Of a stretch of DNA of 10,630 nucleotides, positions 7,104 through 10,630 are shown piece after piece. Source of the stretch: Eubacterium sp. (GTDB lineage: Bacteria > Bacillota > Clostridia > Oscillospirales > Acutalibacteraceae). Location of the stretch: positions 1 through 10,630 of the forward strand of contig JAIDEF010000339.1 in the NCBI GenBank assembly GCA_029054965.1. Direction: 5' to 3'. The translations under genes were made by a program, and so were the position numbers. Under the pieces are notes generated by a model, which was given only the letters and a program-made list of their open reading frames with translations, had not been told where the DNA came from and did not search any database. Every line of letters starts with the position of its first letter. Position 1 is the stretch's first letter.

Positions 7104-8366
7104 ATGGAAAAGGTTAAAAGATCATCGAAACAGAGGTTTAAAATATTCTTGAGAATTTTACTTATAATCATTCTGATAATAGCAATTATCTGTGCATCAC
7201 TTGTGATCGTTTCACTTGTAGGCATTAAATCAAACAAGGATTTTATTTCATCAATCAGCACTGTTGAATATGACAATCAGCTTGTTCCCGAGCTTGACGA
7301 TAATGGTTATTATACCTTTGTAACGGATGATGAATTTAAAATTATGCAGTTAACTGACGTACATATCGGTGCAGGCTTTATGTGCACAAAGAAAGACAAT
7401 ATGGCTCTAAATGCTGTTGCTTCAATGGTGAGTGCCGAAAAGCCCGATTTAGTTGTAGTTACAGGTGACATTGCATACCCCGTTCCATTCCAGGCAGGCA
7501 CAATGAATAATAAAAACAGTGCAAAGCTTTTTGCTGAGCTTATGGAACAGCTTGGTGTTTACTGGTGCTTTGCCTTCGGCAACCACGACACAGAATCCTA
7601 TTCCTATTTCAGCCGTGAACAAATTACAAAATTCTATACCGACGGTGATTACCCTCACTGTATTGCCCAACCGGGTCCCGAGGATGTTGACGGTACAGGC
7701 AACTATGTTGTGAATGTGAAAAATACCAAGGGTGAAATTACACAGAGCCTGTTTATGCTTGACTCTCACTCATATGTTGACAATGACCTTGTAGGGCTTA
7801 TGATGAAGTATGACACAATCCACGAAAGCCAGGTTAAATGGTATGAGGAAACCGTAAAAAATCTTACTGACCAAAACAACGGCATAACACCGAAATCATT
7901 GGCTTTTTACCATATCCCAAATCCTGAATTCAAGGATGCTTGGATGGAATATGTTAATAACGATTTCACCGACACCGAAAATGTTAAATACAAGTATGGT
8001 ATGCTTGGAGAAAAGGATTTATTAATCTGCTCAAGCAGCTATAACTACGGATTCTTTGACAAATGTGTTGAGCTGGGGTCAACACAGGGTATCTTCGTAG
8101 GTCACGATCACCTGAATAATTTCTCTGTTAACTACAAGGGTATTCAGCTTACATACGGATATTCAATCGACTATCTTGCATATTTCGGCATAATGAACTA
8201 CGGCTCACAGCGTGGCTGCACAACAATTGACATTATGCCTGACGGCAGCTTTGACTGCAAAAAGGAAAATTATTATCAGGATAAATACGCCTCTGTCAAC
8301 GCAAAAGAAAATGTTTCTATGGACAATTATTATGAAGAGGTAGAAGATATGCCGAATGAAAAATAA
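7104..8366 (+). CDS. Membrane-anchored calcineurin-like metallophosphoesterase
   Basis: A 420-residue phosphoesterase with a basic N-terminus and one hydrophobic anchor (about 14-40), placing the catalytic domain outside the cell. The two-metal site is complete and in canonical order: DVH at 85-87, GD at 121-122, GNHD at 159-162, His270 (YHIP) and GHDH at 333-336. The layout resembles the purple-acid-phosphatase-like/Dcr2 and YkuE side of the superfamily. The acidic tail (about 400-420) has no further domain. Substrates in this group range from phosphomonoesters to nucleotides and lipids, so none can be named. AGGAG (7094-7098) overlaps the stop of the CDF-like gene, giving an 8-nt gap and an evident two-gene operon. 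There is no hairpin terminator before the riboswitch promoter, which begins 5 bp after the stop codon. Confidence 0.88.
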   Translation: MEKVKRSSKQRFKIFLRILLIIILIIAIICASLVIVSLVGIKSNKDFISSISTVEYDNQLVPELDDNGYYTFVTDDEFKIMQLTDVHIGAGFMCTKKDNMALNAVASMVSAEKPDLVVVTGDIAYPVPFQAGTMNNKNSAKLFAELMEQLGVYWCFAFGNHDTESYSYFSREQITKFYTDGDYPHCIAQPGPEDVDGTGNYVVNVKNTKGEITQSLFMLDSHSYVDNDLVGLMMKYDTIHESQVKWYEETVKNLTDQNNGITPKSLAFYHIPNPEFKDAWMEYVNNDFTDTENVKYKYGMLGEKDLLICSSSYNYGFFDKCVELGSTQGIFVGHDHLNNFSVNYKGIQLTYGYSIDYLAYFGIMNYGSQRGCTTIDIMPDGSFDCKKENYYQDKYASVNAKENVSMDNYYEEVEDMPNEK

Positions 8367-8370
8367 GGTA

Positions 8371-8398
8371 TTGACAAATTCATTTTACGGCATATAAT
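8371..8398 (+). promoter_or_regulatory. Strong sigma-A type promoter of the riboswitch-ribU unit
   Basis: TTGACA (8371-8376) and TATAAT (8393-8398), both perfect consensus, are separated by 16 bp. Transcription should start near 8405, just before a small hairpin (TAGGC/GCCTA, 8406-8419) and the FMN aptamer. Confidence 0.88.
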
Positions 8399-8426
8399 AT
8401 ACATATAGGCAATAGCCTAAATAAAT

Positions 8427-8539
8427 ATTTTCGGGGCGAGGTGTAATTCCTCACCGGCAGTCAGAGTCTGCGACCCGCATAATGCGGCTGATTGGGTGAA
8501 ATTCCCATACCGACGGTTAAAGTCCGGATGAGAGAAAAT
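8427..8539 (+). ncRNA. FMN riboswitch (RFN element)
   Basis: The leader carries the conserved RFN blocks in order: CGGGGCGAGGTG, CTCACCGGCAGTCAGAGTCT, the GCGACCCGC segment, GATTGGGTGAAATTCC, ACCGACGGTTAAAGTCCGGA and the closing TGAGAGAAAATG. P1 pairs ATTTTC (8427-8432) with GAAAAT (8534-8539). This is the six-way junction aptamer that binds FMN. It is followed by a hairpin (about 8545-8576) and a terminator at 8595, so control should be by premature termination when FMN is high. It sits directly upstream of ribU, a classic target. Confidence 0.95.
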
Positions 8540-8594
8540 GTTTGGCAAGGTGTAATAGCATTATTACGCCCTTTGCTGTCAGTCAAAACATTGT

Positions 8595-8627
8595 GCCCCG
8601 ACTTAAAAAGTCGGGGCTTCTCTTTTG
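8595..8627 (+). terminator. Terminator of the FMN riboswitch expression platform
   Basis: A perfect 10-bp GC-rich stem (GCCCCGACTT 8595-8604 with AAGTCGGGGC 8608-8617) has a 3-nt loop and is followed by TTCTCTTTT. It lies between the aptamer and the ribU ribosome binding site, so it is the regulated off-switch. Its left arm can also pair with TCGGGGC (8431-8437) in the aptamer. Confidence 0.9.
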
Positions 8628-8649
8628 TTCCCAGTAAAGGAGAAGAAAG

Positions 8650-9243
8650 ATGAACAACAAAAAGGTAAGAACATTAACAGGCACCGCGATGCTCACCGCA
8701 GTAGGTGTGGCACTGCAGTATATTGAATTTTCCATCCCGATAATTCCAAGCTTTATTAAGCTGGACTTTTCGGATTTGCCTGAACTGATTGGTGCATTCG
8801 CTTACGGTCCTGTTGCCGGTGTGGTTATATGTTTGCTGAGAAACCTCATACATATGGCGGTCAGCCAGAGCGGTTTTGTAGGTGAACTGTCAAACTTCAT
8901 TCTTGGTGCAGTTTTTGCACTTGTGGCAGGCTTGATTTACAAAAAAATGAAAACTAAAAAAGGAGCTCTTATAGGCGGTACAGCAGGTGCCGCAGCAATG
9001 GCAGGCATCAGCGTTTTCACTAACTACTTTATAATCTATCCGCTTTATTACAGTGTACTCGGCTTCCCTGAGGAGGCTGTGCTCGGTATGTATCAGGCAT
9101 TACTGCCGAGTGTTGAAAACATTTTACAGGCGCTATTGATATTCAACCTGCCGTTTACCTTTGTAAAGGCAATGATTTGCGTAATAATTGCAATGATTAT
9201 TTATAAACCGCTGTCAAAGCTTCTGAAAGGTAAAGAACAATAA
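8650..9243 (+). CDS. ribU: Riboflavin-specific ECF transporter S component
   Basis: A 197-residue membrane protein that binds riboflavin and brings it into the cell with the shared energy-coupling module (EcfT, EcfA, EcfA'), which is not encoded here. The family signature is strong at the N-terminal side: IPIIPSFIKLDFSDLPELIG (29-48) followed by AFAYGPVAGVVICLLRNLIH (49-68). About six hydrophobic segments follow, with a short basic tail, and the length fits RibU (about 190-205). The FMN riboswitch directly upstream independently supports riboflavin as substrate. AGGAGA at 8638-8643 gives 6-nt spacing to the ATG. It is a single-gene transcript: its own promoter, riboswitch and terminator enclose it. 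Confidence 0.94.
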   Translation: MNNKKVRTLTGTAMLTAVGVALQYIEFSIPIIPSFIKLDFSDLPELIGAFAYGPVAGVVICLLRNLIHMAVSQSGFVGELSNFILGAVFALVAGLIYKKMKTKKGALIGGTAGAAAMAGISVFTNYFIIYPLYYSVLGFPEEAVLGMYQALLPSVENILQALLIFNLPFTFVKAMICVIIAMIIYKPLSKLLKGKEQ

Positions 9244-9268
9244 AATAAGTCTTTTCATTTTTGTCATA

Positions 9269-9307
9269 GGGGTCGGCAAGCACAGCTTGTCGGCTCCTTT
9301 TATTTAT
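9269..9307 (+). terminator. Terminator after ribU
   Basis: A 13-bp stem with a few G-T pairs (9269-9281 with 9285-9297) on a 3-nt ACA loop is followed by TTTTATTTATT. It ends the ribU transcript 25 bp after the stop codon. Confidence 0.82.
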
Positions 9308-9318
9308 TGGTATAATAT

Positions 9319-9348
9319 ACATAATTATTGATATTTCAATAATTATGT
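9319..9348. repeat. Perfect 30-bp palindrome over the aldolase promoter -35
   Basis: ACATAATTATTGA (9319-9331) and its exact reverse complement (9336-9348) are separated by TATT. The dyad overlaps the -35 box at 9328-9333 and ends 2 bp before the -10, so a bound protein would compete with RNA polymerase. It is not followed by a T-run, which argues against a terminator. Confidence 0.65.
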
Positions 9349-9356
9349 TGTATAAT
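9328..9356 (+). promoter_or_regulatory. Promoter of the aldolase gene
   Basis: TTGATA (9328-9333) and TATAAT (9351-9356) lie 17 bp apart, with transcription expected to start near 9363. A second, extended -10 (TGGTATAAT, 9308-9316) lies upstream in the ribU terminator tail and may be a weaker second promoter. Confidence 0.75.
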
Positions 9357-9360
9357 ATTC

Positions 9361-9375
9361 TAGTAAATTTTACTA
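9361..9375. repeat. 15-bp palindrome at the aldolase transcription start
   Basis: TAGTAAA-T-TTTACTA is a perfect dyad placed just downstream of the -10 box, at or beside the predicted transcription start and 10 bp before the AGGAG. It could be an operator or a weak hairpin at the mRNA 5' end. Confidence 0.45.
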
Positions 9376-9399
9376 TTATTATATTAGGAGATAGTTACT

Positions 9400-10269
9400 A
9401 TGTTAGTTTCTGCAACAGAAATGCTTAAAAAAGCTAAGGCAGGCCACTATGCAGTTGGTCAGTTCAATATCAACAACCTTGAGTGGACAAAATCCATTCT
9501 TTTAACCGCTCAGGAGCTGAACAGCCCTGTTATTCTCGGTGTATCCGAAGGTGCGGGCAAGTATATGACAGGCTTCAAAACCGTTGCTGCTATGGTTAAG
9601 GCAATGGATGAGGAGCTTGGAATCACTGTTCCTGTTGCGCTTCACCTTGACCACGGTTCATACGAAGGCTGCTACAAGTGCATTAAAGCAGGCTTTACAT
9701 CAATTATGTTTGACGGCTCTCATTATCCTATCGAGGAGAATGTTGCTAAAACAACCGAGCTTGTAAATGTTGCTCACGCTCTTGGTCTTTCAATTGAGGC
9801 TGAGGTAGGCTCTATCGGCGGCGAGGAAGATGGTGTTGTTGGCGCAGGTGAATGTGCTGATCCAAAGGAATGCAAGATGATTGCTGACCTTGGTGTTGAT
9901 ATGCTTGCAGCCGGTATTGGTAATATTCACGGCAAATATCCTGAAAATTGGGCAGGTCTTTCATTTGAAACACTTGATGCTGTTCAGCAGGAAACAGGCA
10001 TTATGCCTCTTGTTCTTCACGGTGGTACAGGTATCCCTGAGGATATGATTAAAAAGGCTATTGACCTTGGCGTATCAAAAATCAATGTTAATACAGAGTG
10101 CCAGCTCTCTTTCCAGGAAGCTACACGTAAGTATGTTGAAGAAGGTAAGGATTTACAGGGTAAAGGCTTTGACCCTCGTAAGCTTCTTGCTCCGGGTGCA
10201 CAGGCTATCTGTGATACTGTTAAGGAAAAAATGGAGCTCTTCGGCTCAGTAGGTAAAGCAAACGACTAA
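9400..10269 (+). CDS. fba: Class II fructose-1,6-bisphosphate aldolase
   Basis: A 289-residue zinc enzyme of glycolysis and gluconeogenesis that splits fructose 1,6-bisphosphate into dihydroxyacetone phosphate and glyceraldehyde 3-phosphate in the cytoplasm. The signature HLDHGS (82-87) holds the catalytic Asp84 and zinc ligand His85; EAEVGSIGGEED (133-144), GNIHGKY with His177 (174-180), LHGGTG with His207 (206-211) and the phosphate-binding NVNTE (229-233) complete the site. The full TIM barrel is present and the length is typical for the shorter Firmicute enzymes (about 285-310). Tagatose-bisphosphate and related aldolases share these motifs, but a lone, strongly expressed-looking gene with no sugar-pathway neighbours favours the glycolytic enzyme. 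AGGAG (9386-9390) precedes the ATG by 9 nt. The codon choice looks biased (many GGT, GCT and CTT), fitting high expression. Confidence 0.93.
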   Translation: MLVSATEMLKKAKAGHYAVGQFNINNLEWTKSILLTAQELNSPVILGVSEGAGKYMTGFKTVAAMVKAMDEELGITVPVALHLDHGSYEGCYKCIKAGFTSIMFDGSHYPIEENVAKTTELVNVAHALGLSIEAEVGSIGGEEDGVVGAGECADPKECKMIADLGVDMLAAGIGNIHGKYPENWAGLSFETLDAVQQETGIMPLVLHGGTGIPEDMIKKAIDLGVSKINVNTECQLSFQEATRKYVEEGKDLQGKGFDPRKLLAPGAQAICDTVKEKMELFGSVGKAND

Positions 10270-10288
10270 TTCATTTACCAAATATTTA

Positions 10289-10332
10289 ACCCCTTGCAAT
10301 GTGTAAATTGCAAGGGGTAATTTTTATCTTTT
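10289..10332 (+). terminator. Strong terminator after the aldolase gene
   Basis: A perfect 12-bp stem (ACCCCTTGCAAT 10289-10300 with ATTGCAAGGGGT 10307-10318) is followed by AATTTTTATCTTTT. The convergent repressor gene stops at 10324, within the T-tract, so the hairpin may also serve that gene, though its T-run on that side is weaker. Confidence 0.9.
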
Positions 10333-10545
10333 GGGGTATTCCAAATCTTCAGGCAATCCTAAAATATAATCTGCCGATACACCATAAAATTTACATAGTG
10401 TCATAAGATGTCTTAAGGGCAATTCGTTCTTTCCGATTTCATATTTACTGTAATACTGCTGGTCTATTCCCAATACTTTTGCAACGTCCTTTTGATAAAG
10501 GTCATTATCTATTCTTAAGCTTTTTAATCTGTCAAAATATTCCAT
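10324..10545 (-). CDS. Small XRE-family DNA-binding repressor
   Basis: A 73-residue protein made almost only of a Cro/CI-type helix-turn-helix domain. The HTH spans about 17-37 (YQKDVAKVLGIDQQYYSKYE, 17-36), followed by the family's LRHLMTLCKFYGVSADYILG segment (44-63) and a short acidic-basic tail. I start it at the ATG at 10545, which has AGGAGG 9 nt upstream (10555-10560); the frame is open to 10599 but that start has no ribosome binding site and would run through the operator repeats. Single-domain XRE proteins often repress their own gene and a divergent neighbour in toxin-antitoxin, phage-like or stress loci. Two similar dyads directly upstream support autoregulation. The divergent partner is outside the window, so its role cannot be told. 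Confidence 0.88.
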   Translation of the reverse strand: MEYFDRLKSLRIDNDLYQKDVAKVLGIDQQYYSKYEIGKNELPLRHLMTLCKFYGVSADYILGLPEDLEYPKR

Positions 10546-10573
10546 ACTATTAATCCTCCTACAACATTTTAAC

Positions 10574-10593
10574 ATACATAACAAATTATGTAT
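10574..10593. promoter_or_regulatory. Operator-like dyad 1 upstream of the XRE repressor gene
   Basis: ATACATAACAAATTATGTAT is a perfect inverted repeat with 8-bp arms and a 4-bp centre. It lies 13 bp upstream of the repressor's AGGAGG and ends at the first base of TTGACA, the -35 of a plus-strand promoter. Confidence 0.6.
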
Positions 10594-10621
10594 TGACATA
10601 CGTAATATTTTATGTTAGCAT
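10593..10621 (+). promoter_or_regulatory. Possible outward promoter toward the right edge
   Basis: TTGACA (10593-10598, perfect -35) is followed after 17 bp by TAGCAT (10616-10621), a weaker -10. It points out of the window and would serve a gene divergent from the XRE repressor. Confidence 0.4.
10598..10617. promoter_or_regulatory. Operator-like dyad 2, a near copy of dyad 1
   Basis: ATACGTAATATTTTATGTTA follows the pattern ATACRTAA-N4-TTATGTWW shared with dyad 1, its start 24 bp downstream. It fills the spacer between the -35 and -10 of the outward promoter, a position suited to repression. Confidence 0.5.
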
Positions 10622-10630
10622 ATTGTATAC

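Noticed and set aside
7449..7769. Open frame of 106 codons on the minus strand
   Set aside because: It is antisense to the metallophosphoesterase catalytic core, whose motifs are intact, and has no features of its own.
9319..9348. Palindrome as a second terminator for ribU
   Set aside because: It has no following T-run, is almost all A-T, and a good terminator already lies at 9269-9307.
10546..10599. Longer start of the XRE repressor at 10599
   Set aside because: The added residues would be encoded by the ribosome binding site and operator dyad; AGGAGG is correctly placed only for the ATG at 10545.

Overview
The window is AT-rich, with strong AGGAGG-type ribosome binding sites, closely packed genes, GTG/TTG starts alongside ATG, and hairpin-plus-U-run terminators. 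Together with the gene types (an FMN riboswitch on a RibU-type S component, a class II aldolase, a DUF421/YetF-type membrane protein, an ECF sigma factor driving an ABC-2 transporter), this suggests a low-GC Firmicute, most likely a gut-type member of the Clostridia (Oscillospiraceae/Ruminococcaceae or near). That placement is inference from style and content; no rRNA or marker gene is present.

Layout. (1) 21-60: terminator of a gene lying to the left. (2) 174-3578, plus strand: a tight four-gene operon of ECF-type sigma factor, six-TM membrane protein, ABC ATPase and ABC-2 permease, closed by a bidirectional terminator at 3588-3621. (3) 3625-6406, minus strand: a P1B-type Zn/Cd/Pb-exporting ATPase with a His/Cys-rich N-terminal tail and an extra Cys cluster, and upstream of it a DUF421 membrane protein. 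(4) 6493-8366, plus strand, divergent from DUF421: a short CDF-like transporter without its C-terminal domain, then a membrane-anchored calcineurin-type metallophosphoesterase. (5) 8371-9307: a near-consensus promoter, an FMN riboswitch with a terminator platform, ribU (riboflavin S component) and a terminator. (6) 9319-10332: class II fructose-bisphosphate aldolase with a palindrome-rich promoter and a strong terminator. (7) 10324-10630: a small XRE-family repressor on the minus strand, with two similar operator-like dyads upstream that also cover a plus-strand promoter pointing out of the window.

How the parts work together. The first operon looks like a self-contained signalling and transport unit: a sigma factor, a membrane protein that could hold it inactive, and an exporter it would switch on. 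The middle block has a metal-homeostasis flavour (heavy-metal ATPase and CDF-like protein), but the two transporters are on opposite strands and no metal sensor is present. The ribU unit is the clearest regulatory circuit: FMN binding to the leader should terminate transcription and stop riboflavin uptake. The aldolase is housekeeping glycolysis. The right edge looks like the start of a separate, repressor-controlled unit that continues outside the window. No tRNA, rRNA, transposase, CRISPR array or phage structural gene was seen.
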